64,000 nucleotides of DNA from Candidatus Obscuribacter sp. (GCA_016712465.1 JADJQZ010000001.1:6386001-6450000), one strand, 5' to 3'. Numbered from the stretch's first letter, positions 7,786-18,012 are shown. Program-made: numbers and translations. Notes: generated by a model not told the origin, from the letters alone.

Positions 7786-10647
7786 TCAGCTTTCGGTTTC
7801 CTCGCCGGACGGCGGCTCGGGAGCAAGATCCACATTGGGACGCTGCTTTTCCACACCAGCAGGAACGACATGGCCGCCCCCACTGGCGCTTGCATCAGCC
7901 CCGCCATCGACCGGCTTTTCTACAGCCTGATCCGCTGCCGGGGGAATGCAGCCGTGCTCCTGGGCAGGCAGCAGGAACTTGGGAAGCGCCTGATCTGCCG
8001 CCACAGCCTGACGAAGCGAAACATTGATGCGAAGCTGCTCGAGGCCTTGAGCGAGCTGCATCTTGGTGGTCTCCACCGGGTGAGCGGCGAAGAACGACAG
8101 CACATCCTGCTCCTGCTCGGGGCTATCGAGCACCGAGAGGTTGCGGAAGAGGCGAGCGACCATGGCTTCCGGCCACATGCCGTTCAGCTTGGCCCAGTTC
8201 TCCTTGATCGCCTCCCAGACGCGTACGCTGGCATCTTCCTCGCTGAGCAAGCCCGAGAGGAAGAAGACCGCATCCTGAACGCGGATACCGCCGCTCAGAA
8301 CCAGGTCGAGGGAACGCTCCACCAGCGCCTTGTCGGTGAAGCGGGTCATGAGCATCATGAAGCGCTCCTTCTCCTGGGGAGAAGAACCTTCCAGGCGCAG
8401 CTTGTCGAACTCGTCGTAGAGAGCCGCGTCGCCGCCCTTGGTGAGAACCACCAGCATGGCTTCGAAGATGTCGCTGTCCACCGAGGCCGGATTCTGCTTC
8501 CACTTCGTGTAAGCAGCACGGGCCTGGTCCAGGACAGGCTGGTAGGAGCCAACCACGCCCAGGGTGCGCAGCGTGCGGGTACGCAGTTTCATGCGCTTGG
8601 TGTCTTCACCCGCACGGGCTTCGGCACCAAGCTTGGCGTAGAGCGGCTTGAAGAGAGCGCGGGTCTTGCCGGCCACCGCCTCACGGATCGGTCCGGTGAG
8701 AACCGAGTGCAGGTAGGTGAGAGCTTCGGCAATGCACTCCCAGACATTGGGGTCATCGCTGGTGCCCATGTAGTCCACCAGCTTGAGGAAGTCGGTGAGA
8801 CCCATCTGGCAGGCGCGAGTGGCGCTCCAGGCGTCGTTGAGCAGGTTGTACTGCTCCACATTGCCCATGGCGGACTTGAGCACGGGCAAGAGCTTGGCGA
8901 GCAGCTCCGACCCATACTTGACCCGGTAGAAGCCATCGCCGTAAGCGTTGACCACCACCCATTCCATGCCCTCACCCACATAGACGGTCTGTTCCGCCTT
9001 GCTGAGGATGAAAGCCTCTTCCGTGACACCGGCCGCGGTCTTGGCCCGGAGCTTGACAGGGATGGGCCAGAGCGGCGAGGAGCCGTCCCGGGCCAGCACC
9101 TTGAACTCCTTCTGGGTGAGCCGCACGAAGCCCGGCTTGTCGCTGGCTTCCACGGTCACGATCGGATGACCGGAGGTGAAGACCCAGCGATTCATGAGCT
9201 CGGCCACCGGCACCTTGACGCCCACCTCGGCGCAGCCCTCTTCCAGAGCCAGCCAGAGGTCATCGCCGACGGTGTTGCCCAGGTGATGGCGCTTCAGGTA
9301 GATGCGCACACCGGCCCGGAACGCTTCCGCCCCGACGAACTGCTCGATCATGCGCAGCACGCTGCAACCCTTCTCGTAGGAGATCAGGTCGAAGATTTCG
9401 TCGATCTGGAAGGGGTTATCCACAGCCACCTGGATGGGGTGGGTGGAGTGAAGCTGGTCGAGGTCGAAGGCACTGGCGCGAGAGGAAGCAAAGGTTTCCC
9501 AGGTCTTCCACTCGGGGAACATGGCATCCACACCCATGTTTTCCAACAGGGTGGCGAAGCTCTCGTTCAGCCAGAGGTTGTCCCACCAGTCCATGGTGGC
9601 ATCGTCGCCGAAGCGCATGTGCACAAGCTCGTGCACCACAACGTGGGCGACGCGCTCGCGCTCATCCTGGGTGGCCGTGGCTTCATCGAGAAGCAGGTCG
9701 GTCATGCGATAGATGATGCAGCCCAGGTTCTCCATGGCCCCTGCCGCGAAGTCCGGCACGGCCACGAAGTCGATCTTGTCGTCGCCGATGTACTTGGTCT
9801 GGCAATAGTCCTCCAGCCAGTTGTAGGCGAAGGCGCCGACCCGCTGCGCGAAGTCGAGCTGATGCTCGGAGCCGGGGATGGTCCAGAAGCGCAGCTCCAC
9901 ACCGCGGGCATACACCGAACCACCCATGGCCAGCTCACCGGCCATGAAGGCCAGGTAGTAGGTGGACATCTTGGGCGTGACGGCGAATTCCACGCGCTTG
10001 AGCAAGCGCGGCTCCATCAGACTGACGCCGGCCACAGCCAGCTCCTGAGGCGCTTCCACCGAGATGGTGGACTCGCCGACGGAGCGCATGGACGACAGGG
10101 CCTGATAGCCATGGGGCACGTTCAAGGTGACCTTGAAGGTGGCCTTCATGTTGGGCTCGTCGAAGCAGGGGAAGGCGCGGCGCGCATCCGTAGCTTCGAA
10201 CTGGGTAGTGGCGATGACATGCTCCACACCGGCGGCATCCGTCCAGACGCTGCGGTAGAAGCCCTTCAGCTCGTCGTTGAGAGTACCGGCGAAGCTGAGC
10301 TTGAGGCGCCAGGCACCCTTGCCCACCGTGCCGGCGAACTTGAGGGTGGCGCGCTGCAGCTCTTCATCCATGGTGAAGGTGGCTTCCAGACTGGTGCCGT
10401 CTTCCTTCTCCACAGTGACCTTACCAAGGCGCAGGTCCTTGGTGTTGATGAGAATCTCCGAGCTGGGCTTGAGCACATCGATGTCGATGGCCACCGAGCC
10501 GAAGAAAGTGAGGTTGTCGAAATCAGGCGTCAGCTCCAGGTCATAGTGCCGGGGCAGGATATGACGGGGCAGACGAAATTTGTCGCCGGTCTGCACGGAG
10601 GCAGCCAGCGCAGAGAGTCCGTGTTTGCAGTTTCTCAGCATGCACAT
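7786..10647 (-). CDS. M1 family aminopeptidase (ERAP/tricorn-factor type) with acidic C-terminal tail
   Basis: A zinc exopeptidase that removes N-terminal residues from peptides. The order is an N-terminal beta domain ('RHYDLELTPD'), the substrate-binding GAMENLG near residue 303, the zinc site HELVH near residue 339 with the third ligand in 'WLNESFA' 23 residues on, the conserved Tyr in 'SYEKGCSVLRM', then a helical ERAP1-like C-terminal domain. No signal peptide, so cytosolic. The ATG at 10647 follows AAGGAG with good spacing; the longer frame starts with TTG at 10689. Compared with its tandem paralogue it carries about 60 extra C-terminal residues, rich in Ala, Pro, Gly and Glu and apparently disordered. 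It has its own terminator, so it is separately transcribed. Confidence 0.93.
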   Translation of the reverse strand: MCMLRNCKHGLSALAASVQTGDKFRLPRHILPRHYDLELTPDFDNLTFFGSVAIDIDVLKPSSEILINTKDLRLGKVTVEKEDGTSLEATFTMDEELQRATLKFAGTVGKGAWRLKLSFAGTLNDELKGFYRSVWTDAAGVEHVIATTQFEATDARRAFPCFDEPNMKATFKVTLNVPHGYQALSSMRSVGESTISVEAPQELAVAGVSLMEPRLLKRVEFAVTPKMSTYYLAFMAGELAMGGSVYARGVELRFWTIPGSEHQLDFAQRVGAFAYNWLEDYCQTKYIGDDKIDFVAVPDFAAGAMENLGCIIYRMTDLLLDEATATQDERERVAHVVVHELVHMRFGDDATMDWWDNLWLNESFATLLENMGVDAMFPEWKTWETFASSRASAFDLDQLHSTHPIQVAVDNPFQIDEIFDLISYEKGCSVLRMIEQFVGAEAFRAGVRIYLKRHHLGNTVGDDLWLALEEGCAEVGVKVPVAELMNRWVFTSGHPIVTVEASDKPGFVRLTQKEFKVLARDGSSPLWPIPVKLRAKTAAGVTEEAFILSKAEQTVYVGEGMEWVVVNAYGDGFYRVKYGSELLAKLLPVLKSAMGNVEQYNLLNDAWSATRACQMGLTDFLKLVDYMGTSDDPNVWECIAEALTYLHSVLTGPIREAVAGKTRALFKPLYAKLGAEARAGEDTKRMKLRTRTLRTLGVVGSYQPVLDQARAAYTKWKQNPASVDSDIFEAMLVVLTKGGDAALYDEFDKLRLEGSSPQEKERFMMLMTRFTDKALVERSLDLVLSGGIRVQDAVFFLSGLLSEEDASVRVWEAIKENWAKLNGMWPEAMVARLFRNLSVLDSPEQEQDVLSFFAAHPVETTKMQLAQGLEQLRINVSLRQAVAADQALPKFLLPAQEHGCIPPAADQAVEKPVDGGADASASGGGHVVPAGVEKQRPNVDLAPEPPSGEETES

Positions 10648-10723
10648 GATGTTGTGCTCCTTCAGATAGAGTTTTGATCTTTCAGCCAAGCCTTGAGTAG
10701 GCCAGGCTCTTAGAGCGACAAGA

Positions 10724-10752
10724 CAAAAGGAGCCTCCCGAGTGGGAAGCTCC
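10724..10752 (-). terminator. intrinsic terminator of the second M1 aminopeptidase gene
   Basis: On the minus strand GGAGCTTCCC, a four-base loop, and GGGAGGCTCC (one mismatch) are followed directly by TTTTGTCTT. It lies 65 bases past the stop at 10818, a textbook rho-independent terminator. Confidence 0.75.
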
Positions 10753-10817
10753 TCAAGCTTGCTTGGAACCCCTGGAAAGCAGTCAGGTTGACTGCTCGGG
10801 ATTCACGGTTTAGATGT

Positions 10818-13505
10818 TCAGGCTCTCGCTAAGCGGCCGAGTGCGGCTTTATCGAGGTTGGCCTCTTCTCTCTTGCGCAACCGGACATTGATGTCCAACT
10901 GCTCAAGGGCTTGCGCCACCGCCATCTCACCGGATTTAACCGGATGAGCGGCGAAGAAAGCTGCCACATCTTTTGCCAGCGCCTCGTTATCGAGAGCCGA
11001 AACGGAAGATACCATTCTCACTACACCGTTTTCCGGGTAGGAGGCGGTGATTTTTTGCCAGTTCTCTTTCAAGAACTGCCAGGCGCCTTCGCCTGCCTCT
11101 TCGTTGCTCAGAAGAGCAGCGAACAGGTAGGGAGCGTCTTGGGTTCTCACCTGCTCAGAGAGGCAGGCTTCGATGGTGCGCTTCAATAGCTCGGGTTTGC
11201 GGAAGCGAGCCAGGGCGAAGAGGAAGCGCTGTACTTCCTGGGGCGAGGTAGCTTCTCTGGAGAGTTTGGCAAACTCTTCATAGCGGGCCCCGTCGCCGTG
11301 GTAGGCACTGATGGAAACAGCCGCCGGCACCAGGTTGGCGTCTACGGACTGTCTGTCTTGCTTCCACTTCTCCAGCAACTGAACACCGGCTTTGACCATG
11401 CTCTCATCGTCGCCTATGGTACCGAGCACGCTCACGAGAGAGCCGCGCAGTTGCCTTGTCTGTACGCTTTCGCCCTCGGCGGCAGTGAGACCCAGTTTTT
11501 CCTGGGTAGGCTTGACGAGCTTCCTGATCAGATGGGACATGCTGGCGCGAGCTTCACTGCCCCTGGCGGTCAAGGTGTAGAGATGACCGATGGAAGCTGT
11601 GAGTATGGCCCAGACATTGGGGTCTGTCTCTTCGCTGAAGACCTGAATCAGATTCAGGTAGTCGGCAGCCGAGAGAATACCGGCCCGCACGCAAGCCCAG
11701 GCATCATTGACCAGATTGAAGCGTTCGATGGTGGAGAGATTGCCGTTCACATCTTTGGTGATGAGCGAGGTGAAGTGCTTGTCGTAGGTAACCCGGTAGA
11801 AACCGGAGCCGCCGGCATTGACCACCAGGCATTCCAATTCGCCATCGCCGGAAAGTTCTTTGGCAACATCCATAGTCAACTGGGCTTCCTGCATAAGGAA
11901 GCGCTTTTCCACCAGACCCTTGCCTTTGACCCGGGCTTTCAAACAGACCGGGATGGGCCAGAGGGTCTTGTCGTCGGTGGACAGGAACTTGAAGGGACGC
12001 TGCTTGAACGTGATGGCGCCCTTATCGCCGGACACTTCCAGAACGGGATGTCCGGGGGTAAAGACCCATTTGTCCATGATCAATCGCACCGGCTCCGGTT
12101 CAGCCTTGCCGCTTTCGGCAGCCGCTTTCTGACAGGCTTCCTCCAGAGCATCCCAGAGATCGTGGGTTTCAGTGTTGCCGTAGCTGTGTTTTTTCAAATA
12201 AGCAGCAATACCGCGACGGAAAGTTTCGCCGCCGATGAACTCGTGAATTTGATAGAGCACCGAGCAGCCCTTCTCATAAGAGATGACATCGAACATCTCG
12301 GCGGCCTCGTCGGGATGATTGACCGGACACTCGATGGGATGCGTACTCTTGAGAGCATCGACGCGGGAAGCGGCGGCCCGGGAGAGTCCGAAATCATTCC
12401 AGATTTCCCATTCCGGCTTCCAGTTGTGCAGGCAGATGTTTTCCATGAAAGTGGCGAAACTCTCGTTCAACCAGAGTCCGTTCCACCAACCCATGGTGAC
12501 CAGGTCACCGAACCACATGTGAGCCAGCTCATGCATGACTACTTCCGCCACGCGCTTACGCTCGGCATGGGTAGCCTGGCTGTCGTCGAGCAGAAGAGCG
12601 GTTTCCCTGTAAGTGATCAGACCGAGGTTCTCCATGGCGCCGGAGGCAAAGTCGGGTATGGCGATATGGTCGATTTTCTTGCCGCCCGGGTAGGGAATCT
12701 CGAAGTACTTCTCATAGAAGTCGATGGCAAAGGCCGAGGTATCGAGAGCGAACTGAGTCAGCTTCTCTTTGCCGGGCACTGACCAGATGCGCACTTCGGT
12801 ACCGTTGACCATGACCGGCTGGCTGGACACAAACTCACCCACACAGAAGCAGACCAGGTAAGTGGACATCTTCATGGTGCGCTCATAAGTGATAGTCTTC
12901 TTGCCGCCTTCTGTCTCGGTCTTAATGATGGCGCCGTTGCTCAAGGCAGTGAGCTTTTCCGGAACCGTGAGACGCACATCGAAAGTGGCTTTATAAGCCG
13001 GTTCGTCGAAGCAGGGGAAGGCACGGCGGGCATCGGTGGATTCGAACTGAGTAGTGGCGATGGCGTGCTTGCCACCCTTTTCATCAGTCCAGAACGACCT
13101 GTAGAAGCCTTTCAGCTTGTCGTTGAGCGTGCCCTTGAACTGCGATTTGAGAACCCATTGACCGGCTTTCAGAGACTCCGCAAAGGTGAGGGTAGCGATC
13201 TCGCTTTCCTCGCAAACAGCAATCGTAGCCCAAAGCTCTTTTCCGCCTGCTTTAGCTTGAGCAGAGAAATTGTGCAGGTCAAGTTCCTTGGCGTTGATGC
13301 GGATTGTCTTGCTGTCCTTCTCAAGTTCGACCTCTATGGTCACTTCCCCGTCGAAGGTGAACTGCTCTAAATCGGGTGTCAGGTGAATGTCGTAATGACT
13401 TGGTTTGACACTATTGCAGAGGCGAAAATCAGCTTCTGCTCTGGCACCAGCCCCTAAAGCTTGACCTTCGTTTTGACAGGATGCGCCTTCGATATTGTGC
13501 AACAT
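10818..13505 (-). CDS. M1 family aminopeptidase, tandem paralogue
   Basis: 895-residue zinc aminopeptidase with the same architecture as the next gene downstream: N-terminal 'PSHYDIHLTPDLEQFTF', 'AFPCFDEPAYKATFDV', GAMENLG near residue 287, zinc motif HELAH near residue 325, third ligand in 'LWLNESFA', 'ISYEKGCSVLYQI', then an ERAP1-like helical domain. It lacks a signal peptide. Start ATG follows GAGGTAAG with suitable spacing. The sequence is closer to the classical HELAHMWFGDLVTM form than its neighbour, which reads HELVHMRFGDDATM, so the two may differ in peptide preference. The pair arose by duplication; separate terminators imply separate control. Confidence 0.93.
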   Translation of the reverse strand: MLHNIEGASCQNEGQALGAGARAEADFRLCNSVKPSHYDIHLTPDLEQFTFDGEVTIEVELEKDSKTIRINAKELDLHNFSAQAKAGGKELWATIAVCEESEIATLTFAESLKAGQWVLKSQFKGTLNDKLKGFYRSFWTDEKGGKHAIATTQFESTDARRAFPCFDEPAYKATFDVRLTVPEKLTALSNGAIIKTETEGGKKTITYERTMKMSTYLVCFCVGEFVSSQPVMVNGTEVRIWSVPGKEKLTQFALDTSAFAIDFYEKYFEIPYPGGKKIDHIAIPDFASGAMENLGLITYRETALLLDDSQATHAERKRVAEVVMHELAHMWFGDLVTMGWWNGLWLNESFATFMENICLHNWKPEWEIWNDFGLSRAAASRVDALKSTHPIECPVNHPDEAAEMFDVISYEKGCSVLYQIHEFIGGETFRRGIAAYLKKHSYGNTETHDLWDALEEACQKAAAESGKAEPEPVRLIMDKWVFTPGHPVLEVSGDKGAITFKQRPFKFLSTDDKTLWPIPVCLKARVKGKGLVEKRFLMQEAQLTMDVAKELSGDGELECLVVNAGGSGFYRVTYDKHFTSLITKDVNGNLSTIERFNLVNDAWACVRAGILSAADYLNLIQVFSEETDPNVWAILTASIGHLYTLTARGSEARASMSHLIRKLVKPTQEKLGLTAAEGESVQTRQLRGSLVSVLGTIGDDESMVKAGVQLLEKWKQDRQSVDANLVPAAVSISAYHGDGARYEEFAKLSREATSPQEVQRFLFALARFRKPELLKRTIEACLSEQVRTQDAPYLFAALLSNEEAGEGAWQFLKENWQKITASYPENGVVRMVSSVSALDNEALAKDVAAFFAAHPVKSGEMAVAQALEQLDINVRLRKREEANLDKAALGRLARA

Positions 13506-14462
13506 TGGTGACTTACCTCAATAACTACTCGGAATTACTCTCTCTCGCGCACGACTTGAACACACATCGAAGAACGATGTCCGGCCAAGCACGAGCTGGG
13601 GAATTGAAAGAGATTCTGGCAGAAAATGAGGCACACATAATGAAACGGATCAGGACTCGACAACCTAATGTCACAACAATTTATGGCTAGTCGTGAGGAT
13701 TGTGCGCTTGTTAGCTGCTAAGCCAAAGTACCCTCGGAGGAAATGAAAATAAGTGAAAACCTGATTGGAACCTAAGGCAAAAACCTCTTGATAATCAATG
13801 AGATTGAAATTGTATTTCTCTTCATTTAAGCGCCCGGCGAGCGCCGGAAAGCACAGCCTCAATGTTCACGAGCCTTATCGGGCCAGACTCTTCAACCAAT
13901 CACGGCGGAAGGAAGCCGGGCTTCCCGGCTCATAAAAATGCTGTCAGCTATGAGCTCTCGCTGTCTCACAAGAACAGGCCCAAGTGGCGCAACCGCAGCA
14001 TCACTTTCACAACCTGGCCATTTGTTTCCAAAATCCAGAAACTGCACCTGAAACCAGCAAATTAGCCTGGAAAATCGAGGCGCTTGATCAACCCCTCGCA
14101 ACCTTCGCTAACCTCGCCAATAGTGCCTCTTGACAGCTAGATCTTGAATATATTTCAGCTATAGAAACTACTCTTGAATTCCAGGCCTGAAATTACTTAG
14201 TGTCTCGGCACGTTTAGTTCTTCTTTTCCGGAAACTCATACATCCTCCACCCCTATCAGGCTGTATTCCACTTCTCAGTTATGACACTACGCGCAGTGCG
14301 AGTAGTGGTTATGACGCGCCTTGCTTTCTAGAGGGCGTATCCAAAAGCAAGAAGTGCCGGTGAAGCCAGGAACTGAACGGTTTTCTGTTCAACGTGAACA
14401 TCTTTCCATCAACCAAAAAAAGGAAATTTGCCAATCCCGGCAAATTCTAAAAGGAAACAATC
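13506..14462. other. 957-base gap without a supported gene
   Basis: This is the divergent region between the minus-strand M1 genes and the plus-strand M4 peptidase. Short open frames exist on both strands but none has a convincing ribosome binding site or a protein-like composition. A small GC-rich hairpin (AGCCGGG/CCCGGCT) lies near 13914-13930, and a TTGACA followed by AT-rich sequence lies near 14130; promoters for both directions are presumably here, but I cannot place them. Confidence 0.5.
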
Positions 14463-15482
14463 ATGACCAAGCGAATCCTGGACGGTTTCATCCCGTCCGA
14501 CCTGCTGCACGACATTGCGCGGCTGAACCCCACTGCCTCGCTGTCTTTCATCAACACCATCCTCGAGACTCAGAAGATCGCTCAGGCTGCGGCTGCCGGT
14601 CGCATTCCCTACCGCTTCGCCGCCGGCAAGGCCGAGCGTCAGATCTATGACGCCAAGAACACCACCCGCCTGCCCGGCACCCGCGCTCGCTTCGAGGGCG
14701 ACAAGGCCACCGGCGACAAGACCACCGACAACGCCTACGACTTCCACGGCGGCATGCGCGACTTCCTGCGCAGCGAGTTCGGCTGGAATTCCATCGACGG
14801 CAACGGCATGAACCTGGTGGGCACTGTCCACTACGGTCGCAACTACAACAACGCCTTCTGGAACGGCTCGAGCATGACCTATGGCGACGGCGACGGCGTC
14901 ATCTTCGTCACCTTCGTCACCGCCAACGTGGTCGGTCACGAGCTCGCTCACGGCGTCACCGAGAAGACCTCCGGTCTCGACTACTACGGCGAGTCCGGTG
15001 CTCTGAACGAGAGCTTCTCCGACGTGATGGGCGCCTGCTACGAGCAGTGGCTCAACAAGGAGACCGCCGACAAGGCGCACTGGCTCATCGGCAAGGGCAT
15101 CTTCGGTCCGACCATCAAGGGCGTCGCCCTGCGCTCCATGCTCAACCCGGGTACGGCCTACAACGACCCGAAGCTGGGCAAGGACCCGCAGCCGGACCAC
15201 TACAGCAAGCTCTACCGCGGCTCCGGCGACAACGGTGGCGTGCACATCAACAGCGGCATCCCGAACAAGGCCTTCGCCCTGTTCGCCGTCGCCGTGGGCG
15301 GTCACTCCTGGAAGGAGCCCGCTCACATCTGGTGGGAGAGCAACTGCGGCGCCAATCGCGTCACCGGCTCGGCCACCATCGCCGACTTCGCCAAGAAGAC
15401 GGTGGAGAACTGCAACACCATGGCTCCCGCTCTCGTGGCCAAGCTGAAGAAGGCTTGGGACGACGTGGGCGTCAAGGTCTAA
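14463..15482 (+). CDS. M4 family metallopeptidase, protealysin-like
   Basis: A thermolysin-family zinc endopeptidase of 339 residues, the length of protealysin. Near the N terminus 'GFIPSDLLHDIARL' fits the short protealysin-type propeptide motif (Pro-x-x-Leu-Leu). The zinc site HELAH is at residues 159-163, the third ligand is in 'GALNESFSDVMG', and the catalytic His is in 'GGVHINSGIPNKAF' near residue 260. There is no signal peptide, as in protealysin, so it may act in the cell or leave by a non-Sec route. The start follows AAAAGGAAACAATC. Codon use is almost entirely C/G-ending, much more biased than in the flanking orphans, suggesting strong expression. Confidence 0.92.
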   Translation: MTKRILDGFIPSDLLHDIARLNPTASLSFINTILETQKIAQAAAAGRIPYRFAAGKAERQIYDAKNTTRLPGTRARFEGDKATGDKTTDNAYDFHGGMRDFLRSEFGWNSIDGNGMNLVGTVHYGRNYNNAFWNGSSMTYGDGDGVIFVTFVTANVVGHELAHGVTEKTSGLDYYGESGALNESFSDVMGACYEQWLNKETADKAHWLIGKGIFGPTIKGVALRSMLNPGTAYNDPKLGKDPQPDHYSKLYRGSGDNGGVHINSGIPNKAFALFAVAVGGHSWKEPAHIWWESNCGANRVTGSATIADFAKKTVENCNTMAPALVAKLKKAWDDVGVKV

Positions 15483-15559
15483 GGGCAGTTCCCCTACCAG
15501 GCATCTCTTGATGCACCTCGCCGGGCGGGACGGTCAGATCATGAGCAAGACTCAAGCAT

Positions 15560-15660
15560 TATCCGGCGGAGCCGGATTTGCACCAGATCGACCGCTTTCG
15601 CCCGGCGAACTTTGTATGGAACCACCGGCCGGCATTCCTCCGGGACTGACCGGCCGGTGG
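15560..15660 (+). terminator. two hairpins between the M4 peptidase and acyl-CoA dehydrogenase genes
   Basis: A small stem ATCCGGC/GCCGGAT (15560-15576) is followed by a stronger one, CCACCGGCCGG/CCGGCCGGTGG (15622-15660) with CCTTTC after it. These probably end M4 transcription, though part could be leader of the next gene 79 bases further on. Confidence 0.45.
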
Positions 15661-15739
15661 CCTTTCAACCTGAACGGCTACTCGAATCTCCCAACTTCGC
15701 AAAAGTTCGAGGTCCTTCAAAAAACATAGGGAACACACA

Positions 15740-17956
15740 ATGTCTCCATCCAAATTTGCAATGAAGCTGATGCGCCAGTGGAAGCTTCTGCCGGAGATCT
15801 CCGCTACCGAGCGTCAGGCGCTCGAAGCCGGCGATGTCTGGATTGACGGCGATATCTTCGCCGGCAAGCTCCGTTTCGCGCAAATGCTCAAGAACCCCTA
15901 CGGTGGGCTCACCAAGGAAGAGCAGGACTTCATCGACGGTCCCTGCGATGAACTCTGCGCCATGGTCGACCCGTGGCAGGCCTACCTGAGCCGACGCATT
16001 CCCGAAGACGCCATGGAATTCATGAAGTCCAAGGGCTTCATGGGCCTGATGATTCCCAAGGAATGGGGCGGCATGGGCTTCTCGCGTCTGGCCATTTCTA
16101 CCATCATGGCCAAGTTGATGCCCCACTGCAGCCAAGTGGCCACAGTGGTGATCATCGCCAACAGCCTGAGCGCCGCCGAGCTGCTCATGCACTACGGCAC
16201 CCCCGAGCAGAAGAAGCACTACCTGCCCCGGCTGGCCGACGGCACCTATGTGCCCTGCTTCGGTCTGACCGAGCTCACCGCCGGCAGCGATGCCGAGAGC
16301 ATCAAAGCCACCGCCCACGTCTTCCGCGACGGGGACGGCGTCATCAAGCTGCGCCTCAACTTCGAGAAGCGCTACATGACGCTCGGCTCCATCGCCAACA
16401 TCGCCACCGTGGCCTGCAAGGTGATCGACAGTGAAAACCTCCTGGGCAAGGGCGAGCATGTGGGCATCACCACCATCCTCGTGCACCAGGGCACCCCCGG
16501 TTTCTACAACGGCGACCACCACATGCCCATCGGCGGCGGCTTCGAGAACGGTCCCCTGATCGGTCGCGACGTCGTGGTCGGTCTCGATGACATCATCGGC
16601 GGCGTGGATTGCGCCGGTCGCGGCTGGCGTATGCTCATGGAGCAGCTGGCCGGCGGTCGCGGCATCTCTCTGCCGGCAGGCGCCATCGGCGGCATGAAGA
16701 TGGCCACCACGGCCACCGGTGCCTACTCCATGGTGCGCAGCCAGTTCGGTCTGGCCATCGGCAAGATGCAGGGCGTCGAGGAGCGTGTCGGTCGCATGGC
16801 GGCTCTCACGTACATCTTCGAAGCGGCTCGCGTCTTCCTCTGCACCGCCATCGACAACGACATCAAGCCCCCGGTCACCTCGGGCATGCTCAAGGCCTAC
16901 AGCACCGACTGGTCGGCGCGTGTGGTCGGCGACGGCATGGATGTCTTCAGCGGTGCCGGCGTCATGCAGGGTCCCAACAACATCCTGGGCCTGCTCTACC
17001 AGTCCATCCCGGTGGGCATCACGGTGGAAGGCGCCAACATCATGACCCGTACCTTCCTGGTCAACGGTCAGGGTGCAGTGCGTTGCCATCCGTACTCGCA
17101 GCGCATGGTGGAAGCCGTCGAGAAGGACGACCCGCGCGCCTTCCGCAACACGCTCTTCGGCTGGATCGGCCACGTCATGGCCGGCTTCCTGCGCACGGGC
17201 GTGCACAGCATCACCCGCGGTCACCTGATCAGCGTGCCCAAGGTGGCACCGCAGACCAAGACGTACTACCGTCGTCTGGGCTGGGCGGCGGCTCGCTTCG
17301 GTCTCCTCACCGACCTGGGTCTCCTGCTCGTGGGCGGCAACCTGAAGAAGGAAGGTCGCCTGAACGGTCGCTACGCCGACGCTTTCGCCTGGATCTCTCT
17401 GGGCTGCGCTGCGCTGCGGCGCTTCGAAGCGGAAGGTCGTCGTCCGGAGGATCTGCCTCTGGTGCAGGCCAGCGTCGAATTCGCCCTCAATGAAGTGCAG
17501 AAGGCCTTCGAGGGCATCTACACCAACTCCCGCATGCCGGTGGTGGGTTTCTTCATGCGCACCCTGGGCCTCTTCGGCCTGCGCATCAACCCGCTCTCGC
17601 TGGGCACGAGTGATCGTCACTCGCACCTGTCGGCGCGCACCATCCAGTCGTTCAACGACCAGTTCAAGCGCCTGGCCGACGGTGTTCACATCCCGGCCGA
17701 GGACAAGCCGGCCCTGGGCCGTCTCATCAAAGCCTTCCGTCTCAAGACCGAAGCGGCAGACCTGATCGACAAGGTCACCGCCGCGCAGAAGCGCAAGCAG
17801 CTGCCCCGCGGTGGCATTGACTTCGCTCTGGTCGAGAGCGCCACGGCCGGCGGTGTGCTCACCGCGGCGGAAGCGCAGCAGGTCAAGGAGGCGCTCGCCG
17901 CCTGCCTGTCGGCCTGCGAAGTGGATGTCTTCAAGTCGGAACACTACTACCGCTAA
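15740..17956 (+). CDS. fadE: FadE-like acyl-CoA dehydrogenase
   Basis: Catalyses the first, FAD-dependent step of fatty acid beta-oxidation. The N-terminal and middle parts carry the acyl-CoA dehydrogenase pattern ('MGLMIPKEWGGMGFSRLA', 'CFGLTELTAGSDAES', 'GGRGISLPAGAIGGMK', 'QFGLAIGKMQGVEERV'), and the C-terminal 250 residues form the extra domain found in the long FadE branch (DUF1974 type). At 738 residues it is somewhat shorter than E. coli FadE (814), mainly because the N-terminal membrane segment is missing. The start follows AGGGAACACACA. Strongly C/G-ending codons suggest high expression. No other beta-oxidation gene lies beside it. Symbol by similarity. Confidence 0.88.
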   Translation: MSPSKFAMKLMRQWKLLPEISATERQALEAGDVWIDGDIFAGKLRFAQMLKNPYGGLTKEEQDFIDGPCDELCAMVDPWQAYLSRRIPEDAMEFMKSKGFMGLMIPKEWGGMGFSRLAISTIMAKLMPHCSQVATVVIIANSLSAAELLMHYGTPEQKKHYLPRLADGTYVPCFGLTELTAGSDAESIKATAHVFRDGDGVIKLRLNFEKRYMTLGSIANIATVACKVIDSENLLGKGEHVGITTILVHQGTPGFYNGDHHMPIGGGFENGPLIGRDVVVGLDDIIGGVDCAGRGWRMLMEQLAGGRGISLPAGAIGGMKMATTATGAYSMVRSQFGLAIGKMQGVEERVGRMAALTYIFEAARVFLCTAIDNDIKPPVTSGMLKAYSTDWSARVVGDGMDVFSGAGVMQGPNNILGLLYQSIPVGITVEGANIMTRTFLVNGQGAVRCHPYSQRMVEAVEKDDPRAFRNTLFGWIGHVMAGFLRTGVHSITRGHLISVPKVAPQTKTYYRRLGWAAARFGLLTDLGLLLVGGNLKKEGRLNGRYADAFAWISLGCAALRRFEAEGRRPEDLPLVQASVEFALNEVQKAFEGIYTNSRMPVVGFFMRTLGLFGLRINPLSLGTSDRHSHLSARTIQSFNDQFKRLADGVHIPAEDKPALGRLIKAFRLKTEAADLIDKVTAAQKRKQLPRGGIDFALVESATAGGVLTAAEAQQVKEALAACLSACEVDVFKSEHYYR

Positions 17957-17977
17957 CAAGCGGGTTTCCCTGAAAGG

Positions 17978-18012
17978 GCGCGGCTGAGAGCAATCTCAGT
18001 CGCGCTTTCTTT
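17978..18012 (+). terminator. intrinsic terminator of the acyl-CoA dehydrogenase gene
   Basis: GCGCGGCTGAGA, a GCAA tetraloop and TCTCAGTCGCGC form a stem with one mismatch, followed by TTTCTTTC, 21 bases past the stop. Confidence 0.75.

Noticed and set aside
7726..10677. 983-residue open frame on the plus strand opposite the first M1 peptidase
   Set aside because: It is an antisense shadow of the M1 gene produced by biased codons; composition is His/Gly/Leu-rich and no start signal or domain is seen.
13481..13690. Small plus-strand frame in the long gap before the M4 peptidase
   Set aside because: It overlaps the start of the second M1 gene antisense, and no RBS or conserved pattern was visible.
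15665..17959. 764-residue frame antisense to the acyl-CoA dehydrogenase
   Set aside because: Caused by the C/G-ending codons of the real gene; the product is a low-complexity Gly/His/Ala mix without a family.
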